Shown: in pieces, positions 1 to 11,486 of the stretch
Layout of the letters: each line of letters opens with the position of its first letter
Position numbering within the stretch: position 1 is the first letter of the stretch
Origin: Syngnathus acus
Lineage: Eukaryota; Chordata; Actinopteri; Syngnathiformes; Syngnathidae
Assembly: GCF_901709675.1 (NCBI RefSeq)
Contig: NC_051088.1
Coordinates: 20,312,693-20,376,692, forward strand
Length of the DNA: 64,000 nucleotides
Direction: 5' to 3'
The notes under the pieces: generated by a model
Told to the model about the DNA's origin: nothing
Databases searched by the model: none
Seen by the model: only the letters and a program-made list of their open reading frames with translations
Position numbers and translations under genes: made by a program

Positions 1-289
1 TGATCTATTTTTTGGGTTTTAGTGAGAACTCGAACGGCAGCATTTTGCATCAGCTGCAGCTGTCTGATTGACTTTTTAGAAAGTCCTGTAAAATCCCGAT
101 TACAATAGTCAAGTCTACTGAAAACAAAAGCATGGACAAGCTTTTCCAAATCTTGCTGAGACATAAAGCCTTTTATACTTGATATGTTCTTCAGGTGGTA
201 GTAGGCTGACTTTGTAATGGTTTTAATGTGACTGTCCGAGTCCATAACTCCACCAAGATTTCTAAGGACCTGACTCAGAGTCAGCAGGA
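1..289 (-). mobile_element. non-LTR retrotransposon (LINE) fragment, RT C-terminal region
   Basis: On the minus strand an open frame runs off the left edge and reads DSHIKTITKSAYYHLKNISS, then SQQDLEKLVHAFVFSRLDYC and KKSIRQLQLMQNAAVRVLT. These are hallmarks of the segment after the reverse-transcriptase core in Jockey-superfamily fish LINEs (CR1/L2/Rex-like). About 80 codons are visible without a stop. It is cut by the window edge, so intactness cannot be judged. Confidence 0.8.
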
Positions 290-883
290 TTCAAACAGCC
301 AAATCTCCGGTTACTAGCATCAAACAGGACAAAATTGTCCAGTGTTTCCTCACATAAACCAAAGTTTCAGCTGTATTTATTAAAAATGGCGATGGACTAA
401 AAGATACCCTTTTTTTTTTGGTTCTAAATTGAGCTGCAACATTTCTGACTGCTTTAGTAAAGATAGTTTGTGTAGTGGAGATCATTTTCAAGCTTATTTT
501 TCCTCCACTTTTTTTTTTTACCATCATGTCATTTGACCTCAAATTTGATGTGCCCATTGAGCTTCAAAACATCTTCTCCAAAGTTTATCCAACTTAAAAT
601 ATGTAAATTATGGATTTATTCATTAAATTTTCAGAGAACAAGATTTGTGTATTTGTGGGGATTAAGGCTAGCATTTAGTTTTGGCTGTGATTATTAAATA
701 GTTTTTTCACTGCTGGGCTATTGTAAGTACAAAAATTATGTTATTGCCTCGGTGGTACCTGCCCTTGTCAATGTCAAGCTAGTGATGGATTCACAAATTC
801 CTAATAAATTCGTCAATTTTTCACATCAAAACTGATACACTCAAAAGTCAAGGCAGTCCATCCTTCTAACAACCTACAGCATT

Positions 884-979
884 AATATCTAGTTAAAAGT
901 AAATATAAGGTAAACACATACAGCATATAGTATATCTAGTTAAAAGTAAATATAAGGTAAACACATACAGCATATAGTA
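884..979. repeat. 47-bp tandem duplication
   Basis: A 47-bp AT-rich unit beginning atatctagttaaaag is present twice head to tail, essentially without mismatch. The lack of divergence implies a recent duplication. Confidence 0.9.
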
Positions 980-2622
980 TATCACCGGTCCACTGGAAAA
1001 CGTACATGATTGGTGGGCGATCCCAGACCTTTAGGGCTGCCAAGATTGGTTGACTAGTCTTGACGAGGCCTTCGACAGCTAAATTAATAGTTTGTCACCA
1101 TTTCTGCAGTTTTGTTTTTCCTCTCATCTTCCGCTGTTACTGCTGGCTGTATGCCCATCTGTGATGCACAACAATCAGAGTCATCTGTGATGGAAATTTC
1201 CACTGACGAAAATAATGGGCCAAATCAAAAATATTTTCACGTCTATTACAATCACATCACTTGCTGACTCGTCTTATCTGACAGCACCAAAACAAATCAT
1301 AACCTCCTAATTCTATGGTTATACGGTTTATTTCACATTCCCCACCATTCTATCTTAACAAAGAAATCACAAGCTGGCGTTTTTTTTCTCTAGTTTGTTC
1401 TAAACTTCAGTAAATCATAATTACATTTCACAGTGTTTTTAAACCGTGTTCTTAATATCTCTCATTATCTGTTCTTATTACTTAAACTGTTTTAATTCAA
1501 CGTCTTTCACTATAAGACTTTCACTATTAATTGACAATACCAGATACAGGTATCGGGCCAAAACAAACCATATTTGAAGGTATCAAATACTCGTGATGTT
1601 GCCAGCATTGGCCATACTCTTGCAGCTTTTTTACAATCAGTAACTAAAAGGCATACTTGGCTGGAGTGTTTCCATGAGAGCAGCATCGTGATCACATCAT
1701 GAGAATACTTTAGGAGCGTAGTCAATACCCAATTATCACTTGTGAGCGTATATAGATACCTCGGGAAATTTACATCCAAATGCGTCTCACTAATAAGCGT
1801 CATCTCCACAACAAGATGAATCAACTTTAGCAGCATAGCATAGTTTGCATCCATCACTACCCATGCTGCTTCATCCTTGTCTTGTTGCACTCCTTCTGCT
1901 GAAATCCTTGTCCTCATTTACATTTTAATTCCAGGGTTTGTGCAGCTTGACTAATCCAGCGCCAACCTAAATGAGGCCTGTGTTCTTAGCAAGAATGTCT
2001 TTTTGTCTCAGCTTTCCCCCAATAAACTCCTCTTTTCTGTGTATATTTATTTATTTTTCACAGTAATACACAAACACACAGACATACAAGCAAGAAGCCT
2101 GCCAAAGAAGCCAGACAGAGACATAGTATGTTAAAAAGGTGGGGATCTTTACTTTTGACAGGCGAGACCACATAAATGTATTCATTTTCCATCTCATCAT
2201 ACCTTGGCGGACAATAAAATCCATCCTCACACTTTATGTTGATGCTGTGTAAACACGCTTGCAGACAGGATAGGGAGTGGTGGACAACTTATGTCTCCCA
2301 GTTCTCCCTACCTCTGGTTTAAAATGTGCTTCGATGGAAAGAGGATTAGAGCTTTGCTACCCACCTGACATCCCTGGAGGTGGCTTTATTGTATTTGTGT
2401 GTGAAAAAAAGCCTCTACAAAAACGCTGACAAGCCATGGCCACGTTCCGAGACAGTGAGGGAGATGTTTTTGCAGGCATTAGTGCACTGTTATGGTGTTT
2501 GTACATAGTGCTTAACACAGCATCTGTTCACTTAGGTGGGAGGGACAAATGCAGGTGTCGTGAGATTGCACAACCAGGTGTGCACTCATAATTTGTTCCC
2601 CTTTTTCCATCCCCAGGTTTCT

Positions 2623-2800
2623 CCAAGTCTTCTGTTCATTCATCTATTCATGTTCTACGTATCGGTCTTTTCCTCATTTGGGTTATGGGTGAGCTGGAGT
2701 CCATGCCAGCTGAGTTTGACCGCTGTGTGGGAGGTGTACTTTAGACTGGTCACCAGCCACTCTCTGGAGACATAGACAACCCTTTCACATGCACACAAGC
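2623..2800 (+). repeat. dispersed fish repeat, 5' portion, diverged
   Basis: Contains the degraded sequence order typical of a very common teleost interspersed repeat: a CATTTTCT-like start, ggttatgggtgagctggagt, ccagctgag, ggtgtactttagactggtca, ccagcca. Same family as 14706-14967. No coding capacity. Confidence 0.55.
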
Positions 2801-4522
2801 AATCATCAAAAAGAAGAGGGTCATGATAAAACATTAACTTAAAATAGTCTGTGTTTTTAAAGTGATTGTAATGCATTGTCACATGTTGGAATGTATTGCC
2901 CTGGGCTGTAGAGCACCTCAGAGTAAATGTTGTGCTTACAGCTTTCCGCACGCCTCTGAAGTGACCAAATCTATTAAGACTTTAGCGCTGGTTGACTTCA
3001 CCTGCAGTTATCGACTGCAACGGAATTTCCTTCAGAGTTCTCTTTGAAATAATACACATTGATTTCTTCAGGTAGTAAATTGTCCTTGAATGGCTTTTTG
3101 CTACAGAAATGGGTACTGTAGGACACCCATGATTAAATGTTTTACCCTTGTCACTCAAATAGTATTGGTTGGCCTGTGATTAAATTGTCTGAAGTTTGAA
3201 AAAGTGTTTCCTGGGAAAAACGTCTTTCAAAGGGGTGACATGCTGTGTTTGATGCTTTTCTCGACCCAATACACTAGCGGCTCAGAGTTGCCAGCATTAA
3301 TCAGACAAAGAACAATCATTATCACAATGTATTTAAATCATATTTAATGCGAACTTTAGAGTGCAAAAGCCACAAGTAGTTCAAGTCAACCTTCTGATTT
3401 GTAAATTAGTTTCTAATTAATCTGCGTTTGCATTTAGTTGTGATACATGCTAAGGGCTAATTTTGGATGCAGATTAATCAAAATTGCAATTTAAAAATTA
3501 TACGTCTACATTTTTTCACATCAAATTAAATCTGCTGTTTCTCTAACAGCATCACTCCACAAATCTGTACACGTTATATTTTAGTCACAGTGTGCTCAAA
3601 ATTTTGCAAATAACTACTAACTCTGCTGATGTGTCAGGTAAGGATTAGTCCATTCACACCTCAACTACCCAAAAGTCACAGTTTCCTACTTAATCTACTT
3701 TTCATATCCTGAAATTCCCCCAGCAGGCAGAAACGGCATTGTAAAAGAGCTATGAAGCAAGAGAATGCACTTAATCCAGTAAAATGCTCACTGTGTTAGT
3801 TTTGCAGTTTAATGGACAAATGTATTATTCATGTGGGCTGGTCGAAACGTTTGTACAAATGAGAAAAGGCAAACAAGCGTGAAGTTTCCACTCCTGTGAT
3901 GGATGAAAATCCACATTGGGCACTGCTTATGAATATTACTCTTGGAAGATGTGCCTTGTATGTGTCCGTTACATTAGTATGTTTAACTATACTTGACAAT
4001 CCCCACCGTGTCGCAGTTTAGCAACGTAGTTGCGCAATCAAACTACCTCAACAAGTCCTAAAATGACACTCGATACCTTACAACATAGCATGGGAAGCCC
4101 CAGAAGCACAGAAATATTCTCCTTTGGGAGTGTAAACTGTACAAGAGAGGGATGTCCAATTCTGGTCCTGAAGGGCCTGCATGTTTTAGCTGTTTCCTTC
4201 CTCCAATGTTCTCGTAGTGGAGAATTTCTAGAATTTCTGAACCTATCCTTGGCCCATGTACCAAGTCCCAAATGTGCTGAGGCTATTCAAAAATACTTCA
4301 TATATAAATAACATAAATGACACAATGATGTCATTGTTGTAATTAAACGTCTATGGCATTTTCACCGCAGGCGGTTATCAGAGGAGCTTCCACACCTGTT
4401 TGCGTGTGGAATCAAGTTTGTAGCCATTTTTGTGTCTAAACATTGAAAATGACAGTTTGGAAGGAGGTTGAAAAAATATTTTTTTGGGCGTATAAATTGT
4501 TATATCACCTAAAGTGAGCATT

Positions 4523-4803
4523 TGTCACGAACGGAGAGGAATGGAGCAGGGCGACCAAATGCAGCTTGGACCAGGGTTTATTGTAGCAAACTCAAAACGA
4601 CAGACTCGGCAAACTGACGTGACTTGACAACAAAACCAACAGGACTGACCGACAAAGACGTGAAACAAAAGACAGGAACCAAACAAACCTCATGACAGTG
4701 ACACATGCATCGTCAACAATGCTCCGACCGGGAGTGACACACAAAGAACTTAAATACAAGACAGGTAACAAGAGGCAGGTGAGTATGATCACACTAATCA
4801 TGC
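4523..4803 (-). mobile_element. LTR-like element, 5'-truncated second copy
   Basis: Reverse-complement relative of 10259-10641. Shared blocks include gtgatcat..ctcacctgcctc, a TATTTAAG TATA-like box, a caataaaccctggtccaagc poly(A)-signal block, and the same gaca end. About 90 bp of the start of the other copy are missing. GCATT occurs immediately left and within a few bases of the right end, a possible target duplication. Confidence 0.65.
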
Positions 4804-6624
4804 ATTGCATTTCATTTTACAAACCCCAGTTACAACGAAGTTGAAATATTGTGTAAAATGCAAATAAAAACACAATGCAATGTTTTCAAAATCCTTTTCA
4901 ACCTATATTTAATGAATACAATGCGAAAACAAAATTTTCATTGTATGCTCACCCTTAGTATGAACAAACTCGTGATAAGGAGTCTTATGTACATGGTTTT
5001 ACTTTTGATTATGCATGAGGTGCATTCAAAGACTGACAGCTAAACAGGACATAATTTTCCAAGACTAGGCGAATGTGAATGCCAAACTTTAAACACTCCT
5101 GGCTTCACTGCGTAAATTACTTGGTATTGCATATACTCTTGTGTTCTTGTTTCCACCTTTACTGACTTGTCTCAGTTGCTTGTCCTTGAATATGGCAAAT
5201 CTACTGTGTTATATAAAGAGGGCATTCTGCTGCACATTAAAATCTGTGGTACATCATGACAGGATCTCTGATGAATAACCACACTTTTTTGTTTTCTCCT
5301 TCAAGGTCGTACAACATATCATAGCAGCATTTTCCATCATCATGGGCTAACTTCTGTATTTTAAAAGTCTTTTTATTGCTTTAAACTGCTTCATATTATT
5401 TATAATCTCTATTGAGGCTCACCTGGCTACCCACTCAAGTCTAACAGTGACATAAAAAAACATACTGCTAAAACTACAATAAAGATATTTTGGGAGTATA
5501 GTTGCACACAGTATGGTTGGACTTTTTTAAATCATAGTTACTTATCTGACCTTTGGAAACATTCTGCAGTTTTTGATATTAGCCACTGTCATTCAACATC
5601 ATTGACCTGTGACGTAAATTCCCACAGAAATAAGCATTTCCAAATCCATTAGCAGCAGAGAGTAGAATCAGTGTATTTTTTTTTTGTATCTTTCTGTAAA
5701 TGTCATGGCAAAGAGTCACAATTCTTTAGTTTGTATATTGACTCAAGTGCCATGACCGCACGATGGCAAAAAAAGAGAACAATACAACTGTGCTTGATAT
5801 AAGAATTTACAAAAAAGTGAATTCAGTGATGGCTGTATTATTATAGAAAAAGGCCAGTCAAATAAATAGTTGTCATTAAACCTTTGAATTCTTTTTATTA
5901 AAACTGTTTTGCTTTGGCTTGTCTTCCAAAGTTTAAAAAGTTCTCCAGATGTAGTCTCAACTTCATGCATCACATAAATTAAATCATAACAAAATCACAG
6001 GGGGATACTGCTTGAAAAGAAAAAGATGGCTAGAGAAAACAAGGTTTTACAAAGTGGACACTTTTGACAGCTCGAGACAAGCCAGGTCCCTCATGACTAC
6101 TCACCTTTTGCTCTAATCCTGCCATCCTGCTTCCCCTCCAAAAATGACCCTGAAGGCTGGGCTGGCTGTGAAGAGCCCAGCCCATCAAGAAATGTGAGCT
6201 GTCGCCTGACTACAGCGTATGTCCATGTCTATGTCGCAGCGGGTACTTCAGCAGGGAGTTGTTGGCACCAGTTGACCTGAAACAGGAGTCTCTTTCAAAG
6301 CTTGCCTTGGAAATGAGACAGAAACAATTTTGCATTTCTCGGACAGACACAGAGTTAAAAGTCACTTTGGGAGTTAACCATTCTCTCAAAGGATATGCAA
6401 AGTGTAAAAATGCAATTTATTTATTTCCCCTATTGTATGTTTTTCCTCTCGTGGGAGAGTTTGTAGAATTTGTAATTATCTTCCCAGCAAGGTGTTTATC
6501 TTGTGTCGACACCTTGCCGGCATTACAAATCCCGCGGATGATTAAAAATGAATGTCGACCTGACACCTGCCATGAGCTCAGGTAGGTATTGCTACACAGT
6601 GCGGGCTGCTTAAGCAAAGACATA

Positions 6625-6627
<3 letters not shown>

Positions 6628-6672
<45 letters not shown>
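6628..6672. repeat. (TA)n microsatellite
   Basis: About 22 uninterrupted TA dinucleotides. Confidence 0.97.
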
Positions 6673-6674
<2 letters not shown>

Positions 6675-7088
6675 TAATACAAATGATTAATTTTACTGCT
6701 CTGTTTTGAGAGGCAATTTTCTACTTCTCAAAATAATAATGGTTTGCCACACAACACCAGCGGATCTTCTAAACCCCACCTATGAGAAGATGACTCAGAT
6801 ACCCCTCTCCTGTCAAGCAGAATAAAGGCTTTGCTTCATCTATTTCCCCATTTTATCTGTTTGTTTGTCTTTTACATCTTGGTGTGTTTACAAGACAGGC
6901 TCTTGTTGTGTTTCCTGATCTTATCCTTTGCCCAGATTCATTTCCGTCTGGCGTTTTTTATTCAGTGGCGAATGTCACCTCTGAGCCTGAACAAAGTGGC
7001 GTATGTGCTACCTCTGCTTTACTTTCCTGCCCGATGCCTCCTTATCTTTTTTTAAACTCATGCTCAAGACAATGTGCTACACTCATAG

Positions 7089-7245
7089 GAAATGAGCTCT
7101 GTCCAACAATCCATTGGTTTTGTTGCTCAACTGAGACCTGAAAGGGAAAGGAGCATAAGGTTAGGGAAATTAGCTCTGCCCAACAATCCATTGGTTTTGT
7201 TGCTCAACTGAGACCTGAAAGGGAAAGGAGCATAAGGTTAGGGAA
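7089..7245. repeat. 77-bp tandem duplication
   Basis: Two head-to-tail copies with period 77, each containing agctctg(t/c)ccaacaatcc, ctcaactgagacctgaaagg and ataaggttagggaa. Only a few substitutions separate them. Confidence 0.92.
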
Positions 7246-7469
7246 GAGTTCGGGCAGGAAACAGTGTTAACAATGAGGAAGGAGGTCTAAATCTTAAACT
7301 CTAAACATTTTATAGGGATTAGGTTAACAATTGTCCTGGCATACCTTCTTCTTGTTTGGATGCAGGTTAGAGTCCAAACATTCAGGTTGTATTGAGACTT
7401 GATTGAACCTTTCCCAGAAATTGCTGTGATGCAGCACACAGTAAACTAAGCCAGTGGTTTACATTTAAT

Positions 7470-7545
7470 AATGATGGGCAAATGAAGCTTCAAGATGATT
7501 CATGAACCCGTTGTTGTGTTTACTTAGACCTCTGTAGCTATAATC
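7470..7545 (+). mobile_element. hAT-like MITE, truncated copy
   Basis: Near-identical for about 75 bp to the left end of the element at 9943-10148 (atgatgggcaaatgaagctt, then gaacccgttgttgtgtttac). It diverges abruptly after acctct, so only one terminus remains. Confidence 0.75.
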
Positions 7546-7602
7546 CATCATATTTACATTTGTCTTTATACTTTTGTTCATTAAAGTGTATTGTCCCTAT
7601 TC

Positions 7603-7650
7603 AAACAAATAAACAAACAAACAAACAAACAAACAAATAAACAAATAAAT
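7603..7650. repeat. (AAAC)n/(AAAT)n microsatellite
   Basis: Tetranucleotide run of caaa/taaa units. Confidence 0.9.
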
Positions 7651-9942
7651 ACCTGGAGAAATTTTGCTGCATGCTCGGCTACTTTAATAATTTGTGGTGG
7701 AATAAACTTGCTGTCACTTCAAGCCTGAAAGCACCTGAATAGTTATTTTAGATAGAGGATGGCTCACAAAGGTCACAATAACATCTTGTACATATTTGTG
7801 TGTAAATATGGATGTATTTTGCACAGCTTCCTTCTGGACTGTCTGGCAAGCTTATTGATGTTTTTTGAAGACAAAAGCTCAGCCTGAGAAAAGAACCTGG
7901 ATGTCGATTTCAGACAGCTGTACCTTTAAAATTCTCGTGCCTCGTAAACCAGCTAGACATTAACTCAGTTTGTCCAATCCTCTTCTAATTTGCTATGAAT
8001 GGACTGAGAGTGGTGTGATGGTCAACGAAGTAGGTGAAATGGTGGGCACATGGTGGTGAAATAAATGGCTTGATTTGATCAGAAAGAATATAGGCTCTTT
8101 ATAAGGGCTATTTTTGCAAAATAGAGGATTTATTCAGTTCGAATGGAAGTAAAAATATTTTCCTCAATTTAGAGCGGCAATGGCATCAAAGGCTTCTTCA
8201 CCTGATGAGTCACTTCCTACTTGAAATACATCAAAGCTTCAAGGTAGTCTAATATTTTTATGTTTCTCAAGATGCTTATACCGCACATGGCAATGGCCAC
8301 CAGTCATCATCATGCTTTTGTGCTTTTCCAGCCATGGAAGTTATTTAATGATGTTCTTCATTTTCATCTTGTTTATTTTTTGCCAACTGGCTCAGCAGTG
8401 GATCCTAACTGGCATCATTTCAATTGGGGAAAATCTGTCAAAACAAAGTGTGGACCATACTGAATCCTATGATGCACAAACTGTCACTAGAAAGATTTAA
8501 TTGATGGTTGTCTACAGAGCCAGATCATCAACTGGTAGTCCGCGGCCCGAATTTGGCCCACTGACCCAATCCAAGTCGCAACTGGATTCCATAATCATGA
8601 GGATCAAAGTTGAAAAAAAGCCTGATTCATAAAGCCTAAAAACGCCTTCAGGTTTGCGATGAAATGGAACAAATATATAAACAATGTTATGCCAAAATCG
8701 GATTTTTATTTGACTTTCATTTGAGGATGTGGCCCCTAAGATGAGGTTAGAATTCTGGCCCTCTGACATATATAGTTGCTGTTGACCTTTGCTCTACTGT
8801 TTATGCTCTTAAATATTTAAGTTGACATCAGGAGCAATTTCATTACAAGTCTCAGAATGGCCTGGCCCTGCTGTCGACTGGCCTGGCTTGGCTGCCATTC
8901 TTTTTCCATTACACCAGGTGCCAATCAATTTATCTGTGAAAACCTCCAATGCACACTTACATTTTGGCAGGTTCTACTATACAATCTCACAAGTGGCGAA
9001 TTTCGCCCACTGGTTTTGAGGTGATTCATAATATGACGTCTACAAAACAGCATAATGGAAAAGCAACCACGCTGGACAGAACCAGGCTATTTCAGGAAAT
9101 GGGTGTTGTTACATTTGACAAAATGAATCTTTGTGAAGGTTTGTTGCACGCAATTGTCTTATTCAGGGTCATTTAGTTTAAGATTCAAAGGAGACGTGTG
9201 GGTGTGTGGCGGTGTGCTTATGTGTGAATCTGTGGCTGTGTTTTGTTTTTCCAGCGGTGTTAGCACTGTTGTTTACCTCAGACACCACTAAAATCCCCAA
9301 AACGCTTTCTGAAAATGGGCCTCGACAGAGCTACACATCTTATGCCCTAAGTAACAATTCAGGCAGGCAATATTTCCATTACTAATCTGAGCCTAGCATG
9401 TGAGGGGTATCATTTCTGCTTCAAAACACATGGTGGAAAGAAGCGTGCTTTGCTTCTGGAAGAATTCCACAGCTTACCTCACCATGTCACATCTCAGAAG
9501 ATGCCATCTCATCCGCATTCTAATGGTGCAGTGAAAGATTGATAAATAATTGACACTGTGATCCATAATGCGTAAACCTTATCTACATGTATTTTTAACT
9601 CTTAATGAGAAGTTTAGTTGTTTATCTATTGTATCTATTGATTTCAAACAATTTCTTCTTTGTGCAACAAAATACACTCTACAAACCTCCCCTGTCTTGA
9701 GCTGCCTGTTAAAGCATTTTAAGAATTCCATTCTCTTTACTACTTTTCTAATCAAATAATTCTTAATAAAGCCTTTTTAAAAGTATTATTGTAAGACAAA
9801 TTTGTTCGTGAATGATGAACTTTGAGTGTTGATATGTTTTTACCTAGGCATGTTCACATTTCCATGATTCACCTTTGCATTTGACAATGAAATGGATAGT
9901 GTTACATTGGTGAATCATGACTGCACTGCTGGTGTTTTTTTT

Positions 9943-10148
9943 AATGATGGGTAAATGAAGCTTCAAGATGATTCATGAACCCGTTGTTGTGTTTACTTAG
10001 ACCTCTAGATGGCACTCTCTGTTCACCGAAGAGCTGAAAGCCCATTGACTTGCCATTTCTTAAACCCTTACATTAAACCAACATTGCCATCTAGATGAGC
10101 CAAGGAATAAAACAACTGGTTCATGAAGCTTCATTTTCCCATCACTAG
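9943..10148. mobile_element. hAT-like MITE, complete copy
   Basis: About 205 bp with inverted ends: left tgatgggtaaatgaagcttc and right (reverse complement) tgatgggaaaatgaagcttc, both continuing into ttcatgaacc. No ORF. The TGATGGG-type terminus suggests a hAT superfamily derivative; that assignment is inference. Confidence 0.72.
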
Positions 10149-10258
10149 AAAAGCTAAATTAAATTTGTCTAATTCCATCATCAAAGAAAAATTAAGTGAG
10201 GAAGCATTTAATTGTTTTAATTTTAATTCAAAGAGCAGCAGCAGGAACAGTACTAGTC

Positions 10259-10641
10259 TGTCACGTCTCGTCCCCGTTGTTTTATTATGTGCATATTGTC
10301 ATAGTTTCTGTCTGTGTGCCTGTGTGCTCGCCCCTCCCCTCGTGTGCCCATGATCAGTGTGATCATTCTCACCTGCCTCTAGTTACCTGTCGTGTATTTA
10401 AGTCCTGTCTGCCCCTCACTTCCCTTCGGATCATTGATGTCGTCACGTCTGTTGTTTTCACGTCTGTTGTCTTCTTGTCTCACGTCACAGTCAGTCAGTC
10501 CAGTTATTGTTTTGATAAGTTGTGTCAGTTTGCCGATTCTGTTAGTTTGTTCCCCTTATCCTCGCTTCCAACTACCTTATCCCTTCAATAAACCCTGGTC
10601 CAAGCTGCATTTGGTCGCCCTGCTCCATCCGCTCTGTGACA
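10259..10641 (+). mobile_element. probable solo LTR (383 bp) with 5-bp target duplication
   Basis: Begins TGTCACG and ends TGTGACA, flanked on both sides by TAGTC (10254-10258 and 10642-10646). Inside are a TATTTAAG TATA-like box near 10397 and an AATAAA at 10587-10592, the expected LTR order. No internal gag/pol sequence adjoins it. Which LTR superfamily it belongs to cannot be told from this copy. Confidence 0.8.
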
Positions 10642-10785
10642 TAGTCAAGGTTTAGTCAGAGTATTTACAGTCTCGCATGGCGAAGACAAATGGACGGCTC
10701 CCTCAAGCAGTCAATGTTTCATGCCTAAATGCAGCTTAACTACTAACGGAGGCTTCAACTCCAGTTTTAAAAAGGAAACTGAGAT

Positions 10786-11103
10786 TTAAGTACTGAATAT
10801 AAGGGATGATTTGGGTAAAAAGAGGGCTTGGAGTAGGATCAGTGTGACGGCAAAAATCCCCACCTTGGGCAGAATACCCTGTTGACGCAAGAAGGAAGTG
10901 GGTGGAGGAAGCTCAGCAAGCTGTTGCATGCCAGAGACAGGGAAGCGGTCCCAAGCATCTTGTTTTGCATTGTCTTTAGTTGCCATTGTTAGTTGAATGT
11001 CATGTAGCAGCTTCCAGCTCTCAACGGGCAGAGGAGGGGGAATAGGTGGCTTCTGGATCCGGGGTACTCGCATGTGTAAATGTGGACCTTTCAGCTTCAT
11101 CAA
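10786..11103 (-). other. unassigned 105-codon open frame
   Basis: Minus-strand open frame from an ATG at 11103. It has a proline-rich N-terminal part (RIQKPPIPPPLP) followed by SWKLLHDIQLTMATKDNAKQ, DAWDRFPVSG and a hydrophobic C-terminal tail. No family recognised and no convincing splice partners; may be chance or an old exon or element fragment. Confidence 0.2.
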
Positions 11104-11416
11104 ATGCTGATAAGAGGCTGGCTAAGTAAGGGCTATTGTTTGTAAAAGCACAACTAAAATGTGGACATTGCTCCCTGCTGGCCAAACTATGGGAACTACA
11201 GCAGTGCGAGAGCCACTGACAGATGGGCCTTAATCCTTAAAGAACTAGTTAAAGAGTAGCTCAGAGTAATGCTGTCTAGAAAGCCACATCTACTATTTTG
11301 AGAGGACACCCTTACAAATTCTAAAAGTAGACTAGAAAAGATAAAAGCAGGTTCAAAAGGCATCTTAACCCATAAAAGTGCTCATTTAAGAGGCTTTCAA
11401 CCCAGGTCATGTAACA

Positions 11417-11486
11417 AAGTGGTGGTTTCCTAACCCAAGCATTGTGGGTTTAATCCCACAATGCTTGGGTTAGGGAACCGCCACTT
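11417..11486 (+). other. 70-nt near-perfect hairpin
   Basis: Arms of 32 nt (11417-11448 and 11455-11486) around a 6-nt loop tttaat. Only two positions are not Watson-Crick, and both become G-U pairs in RNA read from the plus strand. The apex tgtggg-tttaat-cccaca recalls a tRNA-type B box, so a folded SINE end is an alternative to a small-RNA precursor. Confidence 0.6.

Noticed and set aside
8515-8770. Possible hAT (Charlie-like) fragment with gcggcccgaatttggccc
   Set aside because: Only a short terminal-like word is convincing; no opposite end or target duplication could be defined.
8822-8925. Segment with cctggcc/ggcctgg words and ccattacaccaggtgcc resembling a fish DNA-element end
   Set aside because: Too diverged and short to delimit by eye.
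10196-10655. Two overlapping plus-strand open frames of 87-131 codons
   Set aside because: They lie within the solo LTR and have biased CT-rich composition.
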